Shown one piece after another: positions 18,143-26,975 of a stretch of DNA of 64,000 nt. Made by a program: the position numbers and the translations under genes. Source of the stretch: Actinomyces gerencseriae DSM 6844 (GTDB taxonomy: Bacteria; Actinomycetota; Actinomycetes; Actinomycetales; Actinomycetaceae). Every line of letters starts with the position of its first letter. Positions within the stretch are counted from its first letter, which is position 1. The stretch covers positions 62,001 to 126,000 of the forward strand of contig NZ_AUBN01000006.1 of the NCBI RefSeq assembly GCF_000429265.1, in the 5' to 3' direction. The notes under the pieces are model-generated. The model saw nothing but the letters and a program-made list of their open reading frames with translations, did not search any database and was not told the DNA's origin.

Positions 18143-18156
18143 TTTGTCCTGACAAA
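18143..18156. promoter_or_regulatory. IolR-type operator, exact consensus, upstream of alcohol dehydrogenase
   Basis: TTTGTCCTGACAAA is the reference copy for the series. Its core TGTCCTGACA fits the KGWCHTRACA motif that I recall for IolR of Corynebacterium glutamicum. On the - strand TTGTCA (18155-18150) is followed 22 bases later by TAGTCT (18127-18122), a possible -10. The operator overlaps the expected -35. Confidence 0.75.
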
Positions 18157-18264
18157 TAATCACCCGCGGCCGTCTCCTCTCCGGCCGGACCGCGACCGTC
18201 ACGGGATCCCGACGCGTTTCCGACGGGACTCCCGTGAGGCCGCCACGGGATCACGGGGATCGAG

Positions 18265-19887
18265 TCAGCCGTACTCCTTCTCGAAGCGCTCCTCGAGCTC
18301 CTCCAGGGAGTGGTACTTCGTCTCGGGGACGAATCTCATGTAGAAGATGAGCGAGCCCACATTGATCAGGCAGAAGATGAGGTAGGTCAGTGCGCCTCCG
18401 AGCTTCTCCATCATGACGGGGAAGACCGCCGCGACGATGGCGTTGGCGATCCACAGGGCGCCCACGGCCAGCCCCATGGCCGTGCCGCGGACCTTGGAGG
18501 GGAAGATCTCGGCGACCAGGACCCAGGTGACCGTGCCCGACTGCTTGGCGAATACGAACAGGCTCACGATGATGAGGACGAGGAACGGCGCGAAGGCCGG
18601 CGCTCCGCTGATGTTGCCGTCGGCATCCTGGTACGGCTGGATGAGGAAGAAGAACACCGCGGCCAGCAGGCCCAGCGAGACCACGATGCTGGTCTCCTGG
18701 TAGATGCCCACGTGACGGCGGGCGAAGCGGGTCACCAGCCACAGGCCCACGGCCGAGCCGATGAAGGAGACCCCTCCGGAGACGACATTGAGCGAGATCG
18801 CATCGCTCATCGGCAGACCCGCGGCGGACAGCACCTTGGGCGTGTAGTACATGGCGGTGTTGATGCCGGTGAGCTGATCCGCGAGGCCCAGGATGATTCC
18901 GATGATGAGCAGGCGGCGAGTCCATCCGGTGCTCCAGATCTGAGCGAGCCCCCACTTCTCCTGGCCCGCCTCCTTGCGCTGGATCTCCAGCATCTCGTCG
19001 ATCTCATCGGCGATGGGGCCGTCCCTGGACTCGTCGCGCACGCGCTTGAGGGAGCCGATGGCCTCGGGGATCCTCAGATTGGCCACGTACCAGCGGGAGG
19101 ACTCGGGCATGAGCCGGATGCCGATCCACAGGGCGATGGCGGGCAGCGAGGCCAGAACCAGCATGTAGCGCCAGGTCATGCCGTTGCCGTCGGAGGTCAT
19201 GGTCATGACGTCCTGGATGTTCTTGATCGTCTCCCAGGCGACGGTCTGGCCGGCCCGGGCCAGGGTCTCGCCCTCGGAGTTCACAATGTCCTGGGTCACG
19301 GTGACCTGGGGACCGCCGTGGTACTGGGTGAGAGCGGCGTTCATGGCGTAGGCGAGGAACTGCCCGAAGACGATCATCATCTGGTCGACCGCGACCAGTG
19401 TGCCGCGGATGCGCTTGGGCGCGGTCTCGCCCAGGAACACCGGGACGGTGGCGGAGGCGCCGCCGACGGCGAATCCGAGGATGACCCGGCAGATGTAGAG
19501 GATCCAGATGTTCGGCGAGACGGTGCACCCGAGCGCGCCGAAGAAGAAGACGATCGCCAGCAGGGTGATGTTGTGGCGGCGCCCGTACTTGTCGGAGAGC
19601 TTGCCGCCCACGGAGGCGCCCAGTGCCGCCCCGACGCACAGGAAGGTGCCGACCAGGCCCTCCTCCCAGGTCTTGAGCGCCAGGCCTCCGGCGTTGGTGG
19701 GCAGGTACATGTAGGGGAGGGCGCCGGAGATGACGCCGGTGTCGTAGCCGAAGAGCAGGGAGCCGAGCGTCGCCACCAGGGCGATGAGCCCCAGCGAGCG
19801 CTTCCTGCCCGACGGAGGGGTCTCATCGACCAGCTCCTGGATCTTGTCGCGACTCATGTCATCGGTCGCGACGGGGGTTGCAGACAT
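18265..19887 (-). CDS. iolT: MFS myo-inositol/proton symporter, IolT type
   Basis: This 540-residue inner-membrane porter has twelve predicted helices. Sugar-porter signatures are intact: GYDTGVISGAL in helix 1, DKYGRRH, a QQLTGIN equivalent (DQLTGINTAMYYTP), PESSRWYV before the central loop, and PETKYHSLEELEE at the end. The extended periplasmic loop after helix 6 and overall similarity to IolT1/IolT2 of Corynebacterium support inositol import. The ribosome site is GGAGAAGC. It is the last gene of a - strand operon after iolH, an iolG and a TIM-barrel gene. Confidence 0.88.
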   Translation of the reverse strand: MSATPVATDDMSRDKIQELVDETPPSGRKRSLGLIALVATLGSLLFGYDTGVISGALPYMYLPTNAGGLALKTWEEGLVGTFLCVGAALGASVGGKLSDKYGRRHNITLLAIVFFFGALGCTVSPNIWILYICRVILGFAVGGASATVPVFLGETAPKRIRGTLVAVDQMMIVFGQFLAYAMNAALTQYHGGPQVTVTQDIVNSEGETLARAGQTVAWETIKNIQDVMTMTSDGNGMTWRYMLVLASLPAIALWIGIRLMPESSRWYVANLRIPEAIGSLKRVRDESRDGPIADEIDEMLEIQRKEAGQEKWGLAQIWSTGWTRRLLIIGIILGLADQLTGINTAMYYTPKVLSAAGLPMSDAISLNVVSGGVSFIGSAVGLWLVTRFARRHVGIYQETSIVVSLGLLAAVFFFLIQPYQDADGNISGAPAFAPFLVLIIVSLFVFAKQSGTVTWVLVAEIFPSKVRGTAMGLAVGALWIANAIVAAVFPVMMEKLGGALTYLIFCLINVGSLIFYMRFVPETKYHSLEELEERFEKEYG

Positions 19888-19936
19888 GGATGCTTCTCCT
19901 CAGGACGCCCGCCAGCAGTGGCGGAGCATATCGTGT

Positions 19937-20809
19937 TCAGCCGCCGAGCTCGGCGGTGAGCCTCGCCAGCGCGGCCTTGTTGTAGTCATCGGCGTACTCG
20001 TGCCAGCCGAAGATGCACACGGACAGCACACCGTCGAAGCGGACCTCCCGCAGAGTCGAGAAGACCTCGTCCCAGGGGACCTCGCCCTGCCCGATGGCGT
20101 TGTGCTGGTGGACGGTGACGTCGGCGCCGGGCGGGTTGATGATGTACCGGTTGCCGTCGTTGATCCGGTGGTTGAAGCCGTCGGAGACGTGCACCTCCCG
20201 CAGCTTGCCGGTCGCCGCGGCGCTGCGGATCATGCGCCCGGCGTCGCCCGCGCCGTCGGACAGGTGGAAGGTGTGCGGGCAGCAGTACTCGTATCCCAAC
20301 CAGTCCTCGTCCACGGAGCGCACGAGCTCCAGGGCGCGGTCGTGCAGCTCGACGAAATCGTAGGGGTGGGCCTCCATGGCCAGGCGGATGCCGTACCTCT
20401 CGAAGTGCGGAGTCAGCTCCTCGATCGACCGGTACCACTGCTGCTCGGAGCGGCTGGCGCGATTGCGGTCGCCGGAGAACTCCGAGACGATGTCGCGCAC
20501 GTCGAGGGCATCGGCCAGCTCGAGCAGGCGCCGCCAGTTGCGCACCTGGGCCATCCGCTCGGCCTCGTCCGGGGAGGACCAGTTGAACACCGGGTTGAGG
20601 GTGCGCACCTCGACCCCGCTGTCCTTCTCCGCCTTCCTGAGGTCCTCGATGAAGGCGCGGTCCGCCTTGGGGTAGTGGTGCCACAGGTGGAACTCGTTGT
20701 TGGGCGACAACTCCACGTACCGGAAGCCGAGTTCGGCCGCCTTGCGCAGGGTGTCCGCTGTCGACATGGTCATGTAGTACATATTGGGGTCGAGGGCGAT
20801 ATCGACCAT
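19937..20809 (-). CDS. iolH: IolH-type sugar phosphate isomerase/epimerase
   Basis: This 290-residue TIM-barrel protein of the AP_endonuc_2/xylose isomerase-like superfamily has LDPNMYYMTMS, YVELSPNNEFHLW, LAMEAHPYDF, EVHVSDGFNHR, INPPGADVTVHQHNAIGQGEVPWDEVF and FDGVLSVCIFGW. I recall the same motif order in actinobacterial IolH proteins. The exact reaction of IolH is not firmly established; an inosose isomerase role is likely. ATG 20809 follows GAGGAGACC and replaces a longer, arginine-rich open frame that looks non-coding. It sits between iolG and iolT in the same operon. Confidence 0.85.
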   Translation of the reverse strand: MVDIALDPNMYYMTMSTADTLRKAAELGFRYVELSPNNEFHLWHHYPKADRAFIEDLRKAEKDSGVEVRTLNPVFNWSSPDEAERMAQVRNWRRLLELADALDVRDIVSEFSGDRNRASRSEQQWYRSIEELTPHFERYGIRLAMEAHPYDFVELHDRALELVRSVDEDWLGYEYCCPHTFHLSDGAGDAGRMIRSAAATGKLREVHVSDGFNHRINDGNRYIINPPGADVTVHQHNAIGQGEVPWDEVFSTLREVRFDGVLSVCIFGWHEYADDYNKAALARLTAELGG

Positions 20810-20962
20810 GGGGTCTCCTCTCAGGACGCCGACGTCCTCGTCGGCGGGGTTTCGTCCGCGAGCAGATCGGGGGCTCACCTCCCGCTGCGGGCCCGGCCGG
20901 ACCCGGCGCCCTCGCACCGGCTGCTCGCCCGGCGCGAGGGCGGTTGATACGGGCGTCGCCCC

Positions 20963-21976
20963 TCAGGCGTAGAGGACGGGCCTGGCGATCATCGTGACAT
21001 CGACCTGGCGGCCGTCGTTGCTCAGGGACTCCAGGCCGGCGTCGACCACGCAGGTGGCGGCGTAGCCGTCCCAGGCGGTGGAGCCGGTGTGCTCGTCGCG
21101 CTCGACGGCGCGGATCCACTGCTGGACCTCCTGGTTGAAGGCGGCGTGGAAGCGGTCGATGTGGCTGCGGCAGATCCGGTTGCGGTTGCCCGCCGAGTCC
21201 CGGGTGATCACCGTGTTCTGGTCGCCCAGGCGGACGGTGCCGGCCTCCATGACCAGCTCGCACTCGATGGAGTAGCCGAACTGGATGTTGACGTTGATCT
21301 CGTCGTCGATGAGGACACCGGACGCCGTCCTGGCCACCAGGACGAGCGGGTCCCGGAGGTGGTCGAAACGCCGGGAGGTGGAACGGGGGGCGTCCACACG
21401 CACCGAGACGATCTCGTCGTCGAGCAGGTAGCGACAGATGTCGATCTCGTGGATCGCGGTGTCGTCGATCATGTTGCGGGTGGTGTAGCCCTCCGGCACC
21501 GAAGGGTTGCGGTGGCGGCAGTGCACCAGCGTGGCGCAGCCCAGCTCACCGCCCTCCAGCGCGGCGCGCATCTCCTGGTAGCCGGCGTCGAAGCGGCGCA
21601 TGAAGCCCACGGTGACGAGCTTCTTGCCCGCCTTCCGCTCGGCCTCCATGATGGCGATGCAGTCCTCGGGGGTGGTGGCCAGGGGCTTCTCGCACAGGAC
21701 GTACTTGCCGGCCTCGACGGCGGCGATGACGTCGGGGGCGTGGACCTTGCCGAAGGTGGCGATGAGGACGGCGTCGACGTCGGGGTCGGCGATGAGCTCG
21801 GCCCCGCTGCCGTAGGCCTTGGCGCCCAGGGGCTCGGCCACGGCCCTGGCGCCGTCGAGGTCGAGGTCGGCCACGGCGACGATCCTGCCGCCGGCCAGCT
21901 CGTTCTCGATGCGCTGGACGTGGGCGCGGCCCATGCCGCCGGCGCCGATGAGTCCAATGCGAACAGACATGTGCAT
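20963..21976 (-). CDS. Gfo/Idh/MocA dehydrogenase, inositol 2-dehydrogenase-like
   Basis: This 337-residue NAD(P)-dependent oxidoreductase has Rossmann motif GLIGAGGMGRAH, an Asp after strand 2 (VADLDLD), catalytic Lys in YVLCEKPLA, and the His of DDTAIHEIDICRYLLD. It is similar in plan to IolG but less so than the 30277 gene. It may act on another inositol stereoisomer such as scyllo- or chiro-inositol. AAGGAGG lies before two candidate ATGs, 21976 and 21970. It is second in the operon, 42 bp after a TIM-barrel isomerase gene, an arrangement mirrored at 33781-36090. Confidence 0.87.
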   Translation of the reverse strand: MHMSVRIGLIGAGGMGRAHVQRIENELAGGRIVAVADLDLDGARAVAEPLGAKAYGSGAELIADPDVDAVLIATFGKVHAPDVIAAVEAGKYVLCEKPLATTPEDCIAIMEAERKAGKKLVTVGFMRRFDAGYQEMRAALEGGELGCATLVHCRHRNPSVPEGYTTRNMIDDTAIHEIDICRYLLDDEIVSVRVDAPRSTSRRFDHLRDPLVLVARTASGVLIDDEINVNIQFGYSIECELVMEAGTVRLGDQNTVITRDSAGNRNRICRSHIDRFHAAFNQEVQQWIRAVERDEHTGSTAWDGYAATCVVDAGLESLSNDGRQVDVTMIARPVLYA

Positions 21977-22018
21977 CTCTCCTCCTTGAGTGATCGCGAT
22001 GGTGAGCGGCGTCAGCGG

Positions 22019-22966
22019 TCAGGCCAGTCCCAGACCGCACTCGGCCAGGTACGTGCGCATGTTGATGGCGTTCTGCTTGGGGAAGGAGGGGTCGCAGGGG
22101 TAGCAGTCCTGCTCGCAGATCGCGTAGATCGGCTTGTCCAGGGCCGCCAGGGCGTCGACGAACTCGTGCATCTCGGGCAGGCCGGCGGGCGGGCAGACCG
22201 AGGCGCCCTTGGTGACGGCCTCGCCGAAGGGCCAGTCCTTCTCGTGGGCCTCGCGGGTGATGCCCTCATCGAAGGCCTTGATGTGGACGTAGGTGATGCG
22301 CTCGGGGTACGTCCGGCACAGCTCGACCGGGTCGCCGCCGCCGTAGACGACGTGCCCGGAGTCCAGGCACAGGTTGACGTAGGTCGGGTCGGTGGCGTCG
22401 AAGATGCGGGCGATCTCCTCGGGCGTCTCGATGTGGGAGTCGCCGTGCGGGTGCAGGACCATCTTGAGGCCGTACTCGTCCAGGAGCATCTGGCCCAGGG
22501 CGTTGGCGTGCTCGACGTAGAGCTTCCAGGCGTCGTCGGACAGGACGCGGTCGTCGGTCCACTCCCAGGTCTTGTCGTCGCGGTAGAGCGGGGGCAGATG
22601 GACGATGTACTCGGCGCCGACGGCGGCGTGGGTCTCGGCGATGGCGCGAAAGGTCTTGAGCGTGGTCCCCCAGGCCTCCTGCTTGTGCAGGACGCCCCAG
22701 CCGGTGCCGGCCACCACCCTCATGCCGAACTCGTCGCACCACTTCTGGAGCTCCTCGGGGTCGGTCGGGAAGTAGCCGAAGGGCCCGGTCTCGATGACCT
22801 CGAAGCCGGCCTCGGCCATCTCCTCCCAGGCCTGACGGGGGCCCATCTGCTCGGGGTCCTCGGGGAACCAGACGCCCCACTGGTCGGGGCACACCCCGAT
22901 GGTGAGCTTGGAGTACTTCGGATCGGTTGTGTTGACGGCTTTGGACGTTCCAGGCGTCTGAGACAT
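22019..22966 (-). CDS. TIM-barrel sugar phosphate isomerase/epimerase
   Basis: This 315-residue protein belongs to the IolE/IolI-like TIM-barrel superfamily. Likely metal ligands lie in GFEVIETGPFGY, MVLHPHGDSHIET, NLCLDSGHVVYGGG, ITYVHIKAF and YAICEQDCYPCDP. It lacks the YHHHxGTVVQT signature of true IolE, so a different keto-inositol or keto-sugar is expected. GTGAGGAGCG precedes the ATG. It is first in the operon with an inositol dehydrogenase, iolH and iolT, behind a weak IolR-type palindrome. The C-terminal half has an unusual cysteine pair (CDCYPC-like) of unknown meaning. Confidence 0.8.
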   Translation of the reverse strand: MSQTPGTSKAVNTTDPKYSKLTIGVCPDQWGVWFPEDPEQMGPRQAWEEMAEAGFEVIETGPFGYFPTDPEELQKWCDEFGMRVVAGTGWGVLHKQEAWGTTLKTFRAIAETHAAVGAEYIVHLPPLYRDDKTWEWTDDRVLSDDAWKLYVEHANALGQMLLDEYGLKMVLHPHGDSHIETPEEIARIFDATDPTYVNLCLDSGHVVYGGGDPVELCRTYPERITYVHIKAFDEGITREAHEKDWPFGEAVTKGASVCPPAGLPEMHEFVDALAALDKPIYAICEQDCYPCDPSFPKQNAINMRTYLAECGLGLA

Positions 22967-23049
22967 CGTTGTCGCTCCTCACGGGGGTGTCGTCCGAATC
23001 GTTCCGGACACGGACCAGGATAACGAACAAATCAACAAGTTACTAGATG

Positions 23050-23063
23050 TTTGTAAGGACAAT
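23050..23063. promoter_or_regulatory. Weak IolR-type palindrome upstream of the iolT operon
   Basis: TTTGTAAGGACAAT keeps both arms of the operator series (10 of 14 matches). It lies in an AT-rich patch 84 bp before the first ATG of the operon. It is the least conserved member apart from the 13184 site. Confidence 0.5.
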
Positions 23064-23157
23064 TTGCTGAATCTCCGATCCCGTTCCCACTCGCGCGAGA
23101 GGCCAATGGCGGGCCCGGGCACGGGCGGGCCCGCCAGGGCGCTCTCGCCCGGTGGAC

Positions 23158-23207
23158 GAGGTGGCGCGTCGGGGCCCCGCCGCGCGCGGGCCCCGCCGCG
23201 CCACCTC
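23158..23207 (-). terminator. Terminator of the iolCBD operon
   Basis: GAGGTGGCGCG pairs perfectly with CGCGCCACCTC. A second GC-rich stem (GGGGCCCC/GGGGCCCC region) lies inside. It begins 9 bp beyond the iolD stop, as expected for the end of that transcript. Confidence 0.7.
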
Positions 23208-23215
23208 GCACGGCC

Positions 23216-25123
23216 TCACAGGTAGTGCCGTTGCGGCCTACGATCCCGGAGGTACTGCTCGTAGGCCTCCTGCGTGGACTCCAGCCGGGAGACGCCCGGG
23301 ACCGCCACGTCCCACCAGGAGGACCCCGGCGGGTTGGGACCGTACAGATCGGTCTCGATGTGGATCATGGCGGCCTCCTCGCCCGCATGAGCCCGGGCGT
23401 AGGCCTCCTTGAACTCCTCGATGGTCGCCACCCGGTGCACCTTCAGCCCCCAGGACTCGGCGTTGGCGGCGATGTCCACGCCCCTGACCCTCTCGGTGTC
23501 GTCCAGGTGGGACCCGCCGCCGCGCTGCCGGTACGTGGTGCCGAAGCGCTGCGAGCCGCGGGACTCCGACAGCGACCCGATGGAGCAGAAGCCGTAGTTC
23601 TGCAGGAGCACGTAGATGACCTTGATGTTCTCCTGGACGACCGTGGCCAGCTCCATGGGGAGCATCTGGTAGGTCCCGTCCCCGACGATGGAGACGACCT
23701 CGGACTCGGGGCGGGCGAGCTTGCACCCCAGACCGGCCGGGATCTCGTACCCCATGCAGGAGAAGGCGTACTCCACGTGGTACTGGACCGGCGTCCTGGC
23801 CCGCCACAGGGCCTGCAGATCGCCGGGCATGGAGCCCGCGGCGTTGATGACGATGTCGTCGGCGCCCATGAGCTCGTTGAGCGCGCCGAAGACCTCCGTC
23901 TGAGCCGGCAGCGGCCCGTGGCCCAGGTGGTAGCAGCGCTCGGTCCTGGCGAACCAGGACTCGCGCTCGGAGGCGATCTCGCGGGAGTACTCCTCGCTGA
24001 CGCGATGGCCCTCCAGCGCCATGGTCAGGGCCCTCAGGGCCTCGCGGGCGTCGGCCACGACCATCTCGGCGCTCTGCTTGGCGGCGTCGAAGGGCGTGAC
24101 ATTGATGTTGACGAAGCGCACCCCCGGATCCTTGAACTGGGTCTTGGAGGCGGTGGTGAAGTCCGAGTACCGGGTACCGATGCCGATCACCAGGTCGGCC
24201 CTGTCGGCGATGTGGTTGCCCGAGTCGCCGCCGGTGGAGCCCACTCCCCCGATGGCGCAGGGGTGATCGTAGTTGATGGCGCCCTTGCCGGCCTGCGTGT
24301 CCGCCACCGGGATGCCGGTGGCGGCGGCGAAGGCGCGCAGCTGCTCGGAGGCCTCGGAGTAGATGGTGCCGCCCCCGGAGATGATCATGGGGCGCTTGGC
24401 CGATCTGATGAGGGCGACGGCGCGCTCCAGGGCGGCCGGCTCGGGCGCGGGTCGGCGCACGTGCCACACGCGCTTGCGGAACAACTCGATCGGCCAGTCG
24501 TGGGCCTCCGCCTGGACGTCCTGGGGCATGGCCAGGACGACAGCGCCGGTCTCGGCGGGATCCGTGAGCACCCGCATGGCGTTCAGCAGCGAGGGGATGA
24601 GCTGCTCGGGGCGGTTGATCCGGTCGAAGAAGCGGGACACCGGGCGGAAGCAGTCGTTGACCGTGACGTCGAGACTGGTGGGGTCCTCGAGCTGCTGAAG
24701 CACCGGGTCGGGGACGCGGGTGGCGAACTGGTCCGAGGGCAGGATCAGCACGGGAACGCGGTTGGTGGTGGCCAGGGCCGCGCCGGTGACCATGTTGAGC
24801 GAGCCGGGGCCGATGGAGGCGGTGATCATGTACGTCGACATCCGGTTGCGGACCTTGGCGAAGGCCGAGGCGGCGTGAACCGCTCCCTGTTCGTTGCGGG
24901 GCATGATGTAGGGCATCTCGCCCTCGCCCTCCACGGGGGCGATCTCGTTCTGCAGCAGCGCCTGGCCGATGCCGGCGACGTTGCCGTGCCCGAAGATGCC
25001 CAGGGCGCCCTCGATGAGGCGGTGCTCGACGCCGTCGCGCTCGGAGTACTGGTTGGTCAGGAAGCGGATGGTCGCCTGGGCGACCGTCAGGCGGATGGTT
25101 CCCGCGTAGGCTTCATTGCTCAC
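23216..25123 (-). CDS. iolD: 3D-(3,5/4)-trihydroxycyclohexane-1,2-dione hydrolase
   Basis: This 635-residue thiamine diphosphate enzyme opens the cyclohexane-dione ring to 5-deoxy-glucuronate. It shows the ThDP pyrimidine-binding Glu in PRNEQGAVHAA, the TPP_enzyme_M middle domain (SGGGTIYSEA), and the ThDP-Mg motif starting GDGTYQMLPMEL with the Asn of LLQNYGF at its end. SIGSLSESRGSQRFGT is typical of IolD. It starts at a GTG 96 bp after iolB and is the last gene of the iolC-aldolase-iolB-iolD transcript, followed by a strong hairpin. Confidence 0.95.
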   Translation of the reverse strand: MSNEAYAGTIRLTVAQATIRFLTNQYSERDGVEHRLIEGALGIFGHGNVAGIGQALLQNEIAPVEGEGEMPYIMPRNEQGAVHAASAFAKVRNRMSTYMITASIGPGSLNMVTGAALATTNRVPVLILPSDQFATRVPDPVLQQLEDPTSLDVTVNDCFRPVSRFFDRINRPEQLIPSLLNAMRVLTDPAETGAVVLAMPQDVQAEAHDWPIELFRKRVWHVRRPAPEPAALERAVALIRSAKRPMIISGGGTIYSEASEQLRAFAAATGIPVADTQAGKGAINYDHPCAIGGVGSTGGDSGNHIADRADLVIGIGTRYSDFTTASKTQFKDPGVRFVNINVTPFDAAKQSAEMVVADAREALRALTMALEGHRVSEEYSREIASERESWFARTERCYHLGHGPLPAQTEVFGALNELMGADDIVINAAGSMPGDLQALWRARTPVQYHVEYAFSCMGYEIPAGLGCKLARPESEVVSIVGDGTYQMLPMELATVVQENIKVIYVLLQNYGFCSIGSLSESRGSQRFGTTYRQRGGGSHLDDTERVRGVDIAANAESWGLKVHRVATIEEFKEAYARAHAGEEAAMIHIETDLYGPNPPGSSWWDVAVPGVSRLESTQEAYEQYLRDRRPQRHYL

Positions 25124-25219
25124 GGTATGTGCTCTTCTCTGGTGGTGTTGGCGGTGGGGCGCGGTGGATCGGTGGATGACCGGCGGATCGTCGGCGGACG
25201 TCGGCCGCTGTCAGAGGAT

Positions 25220-26089
25220 TCAGCGGGTCATCGGCAGTCGGGGATCGACGTCCTGGCCCTCCCAGGTATCGCGGATCCAGTGGTGGGCGGGATCATCGGG
25301 GGCGAGCCACACGAGGTCCTCGTCCGGGCCGGCCATCACGTTGAGGTAGTACATGTCGTATCCGGGGGCGGCCACGCAGGGGCCGTGGTAGCCATGGGGC
25401 ACGAGCGCGACGTCGCCGTCGCGAATCTCCACGCACAGGTCGATCGGCCGATCGGGATCGGAGGCGTAGGTGCGATGGAGGCCGAAGCCGGGGTCGCCCG
25501 CGGGCGAGGAGGCGATCTCGAAGTAGTAGATCTCCTCGAGCTCGCGCTCGTCGGCGCCCCTGCGGTCGTGCTTGTGAGCCGGGTAGGAGGACCAGTTGCC
25601 GCCCGGGGTCAGCACCTCGCAGCACAGCAGGTGGGAGGTCTCGACCCCGTTGTTCAGGGCGTAGTTGTTGACCTGGCGCGAGCAGTCCCCCGCCCCGCGA
25701 AGGTCGGTGCGCACCTGGTCGCGCCCCAGGTAGCGCACCGGCAGATCGCGCACGGCGGTCGCCGCGGGCAGGGCGAAGCGCCCGCCCGCCGCCGAGGTGA
25801 GGGTCATGGCGGTGCGGCGCGGCACGTAGAGGGAGTCGGTGATGCCCTCGAACACGCCGGAGCGCCCGGTGAGCCGGTGGACCTCGCCGCCCGTCTCGAC
25901 GTCGACGCCGCCCGCCAGCGGCAGGACGAGGAGCTCGTCGTCGCCGGTGTCCAGGGCGAGGCTCTCCCCCGCCTCCAGGACGGCCACGCGCAGGCCCGAG
26001 TAGGTCCAGCCGGCGTCGGCGGCGGAGATGTCGACGGTGAGGGAGTCGTGGCCGGTCGAGCCGGCGGGAACGTGAAGGTCGAGTGTCAT
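25220..26089 (-). CDS. iolB: 5-deoxy-glucuronate isomerase
   Basis: This 289-residue cupin enzyme isomerises 5-deoxy-glucuronate to 2-deoxy-5-keto-gluconate. The two-cupin fold is recognisable. The metal-binding segment is the stretch WSSYPAHKHDRR followed by ELEEIYYFEI, and VPHGYHGP and LNVMAGP lie near the end. All are hallmarks of IolB. Its ATG overlaps the stop of the upstream aldolase-like gene by 4 bp (ATGA), so the two are translationally coupled. It lies in the pathway order between IolD (before) and IolC (after). Confidence 0.95.
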   Translation of the reverse strand: MTLDLHVPAGSTGHDSLTVDISAADAGWTYSGLRVAVLEAGESLALDTGDDELLVLPLAGGVDVETGGEVHRLTGRSGVFEGITDSLYVPRRTAMTLTSAAGGRFALPAATAVRDLPVRYLGRDQVRTDLRGAGDCSRQVNNYALNNGVETSHLLCCEVLTPGGNWSSYPAHKHDRRGADERELEEIYYFEIASSPAGDPGFGLHRTYASDPDRPIDLCVEIRDGDVALVPHGYHGPCVAAPGYDMYYLNVMAGPDEDLVWLAPDDPAHHWIRDTWEGQDVDPRLPMTR

Positions 26090-26895
26090 GAGAGCAGTCC
26101 TACGGTGTTATCGACGGCACCGGCGACGTCGTCGTCGGGAGGGAAGAGAAGGGAGCGGCCGATGACCAGTCCCCTGACAGTGGGCAGGGCCAGGGCCCTG
26201 GCCCAGGAGGAGCGAGCGGCCTCCGGATCCTCGCTCACCGCGCCTCCCAGGATAAGAGCGGGCAGAGTGGAGGCCTCCATGACGCGCTCCATGTCGGCCA
26301 CGACGGGCAGCTTGAGCCAGGTGTAGGCGCTGGTGCGCCCCAGCCCGGAGGCGATGGCCATGGAGGCGATGACGGCGTCCGCGCTGAGGTCGTTCACGAT
26401 CCTGCCATCGCTCCACCGCGAGATGAAGGGCTCGACCATGGCCATGACCCTCCGCTCGGCGAGATCGTCGACGGCGGAGGCGCAGGCGGCGAGGGTATCG
26501 GCGGTCCTGGGATCCTCGTAGTTGACGCGCAGCAGCATCTTCCCGCCGTCGAGACCGGACTTCACGATCCCGCGGGCGTCGTAGCCGGTGAAGCGGTCGT
26601 CCATCTCGAAGGCCGCGCCAGCCAGGCCACCGCGATTCATGGATCCGTAGACGAGCTTGCCGTCCAGAGCGCCGAGCAGGGCGAGGTCCTCGATCATGTC
26701 CGCCGTTCCCAGGAAGCCATTGACGCCGGGCCGGCCCAGAGCGGTCACGCAGCGGGAGAGCACCTCCTCGCGCGAGGCCATGGCCATGGGATCCCCGCCC
26801 GCCGCGAGCGCGCCACGGGCGGGGTGATCGCAGGCGATGATCATGAGCCCGCCATCGCCCTCGGGGAGGGTCCCGCGGGGGCGCTCGGCGAGCAC
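26086..26895 (-). CDS. Cgl0159-type class I aldolase-like protein, N-terminus frameshifted
   Basis: The 269-residue frame starting at GTG 26895 encodes a (beta/alpha)8 protein. It contains LMIIACDHPARGAL, FLGTADMIEDLAL, KMLLRVNYED, MAMVEPFI, YTWLKLPV, LILGGAVSED and GLVIGRSLLFP, the pattern of the Cgl0159/class I aldolase group found in actinobacterial iol clusters. It probably cleaves the IolC product, taking the place of IolJ (inference). The normal start is almost surely ATG 26974, one base after the iolC stop. From there the frame is broken by a run of seven C. With six C the sequence reads MSTTASTPLTDRIVDIRAR and joins this frame perfectly. Confidence 0.75.
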   Translation of the reverse strand: MLAERPRGTLPEGDGGLMIIACDHPARGALAAGGDPMAMASREEVLSRCVTALGRPGVNGFLGTADMIEDLALLGALDGKLVYGSMNRGGLAGAAFEMDDRFTGYDARGIVKSGLDGGKMLLRVNYEDPRTADTLAACASAVDDLAERRVMAMVEPFISRWSDGRIVNDLSADAVIASMAIASGLGRTSAYTWLKLPVVADMERVMEASTLPALILGGAVSEDPEAARSSWARALALPTVRGLVIGRSLLFPPDDDVAGAVDNTVGLLS

Positions 26896-26948
26896 GCGGG
26901 CGACGTTCTCAGGAGCGCGGGCGCGGATGTCGACGATCCTGTCGGTGA

Positions 26949-26955
26949 GGGGGGG
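26949..26955 (-). other. C7 homopolymer causing a frameshift near the aldolase start
   Basis: The + strand has seven G in a row. On the coding strand this is C7, eight codons after ATG 26974. One base fewer restores a continuous 296-residue protein whose stop overlaps iolB. It may be a sequencing or assembly error, a recent mutation, or a slippage-based on/off tract. Confidence 0.7.
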
Positions 26956-26975
26956 TGGAGGCGGTGGTGCTCATG

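Noticed and set aside
23225-26326. Very long + strand open frame (over 1,000 codons) opposite iolD, iolB and the aldolase gene
   Set aside because: It is the antisense shadow of well-conserved genes in GC-rich DNA. Its product is low-complexity (Gly/Val/Asp/Arg) with no recognisable motif and no ribosome site.
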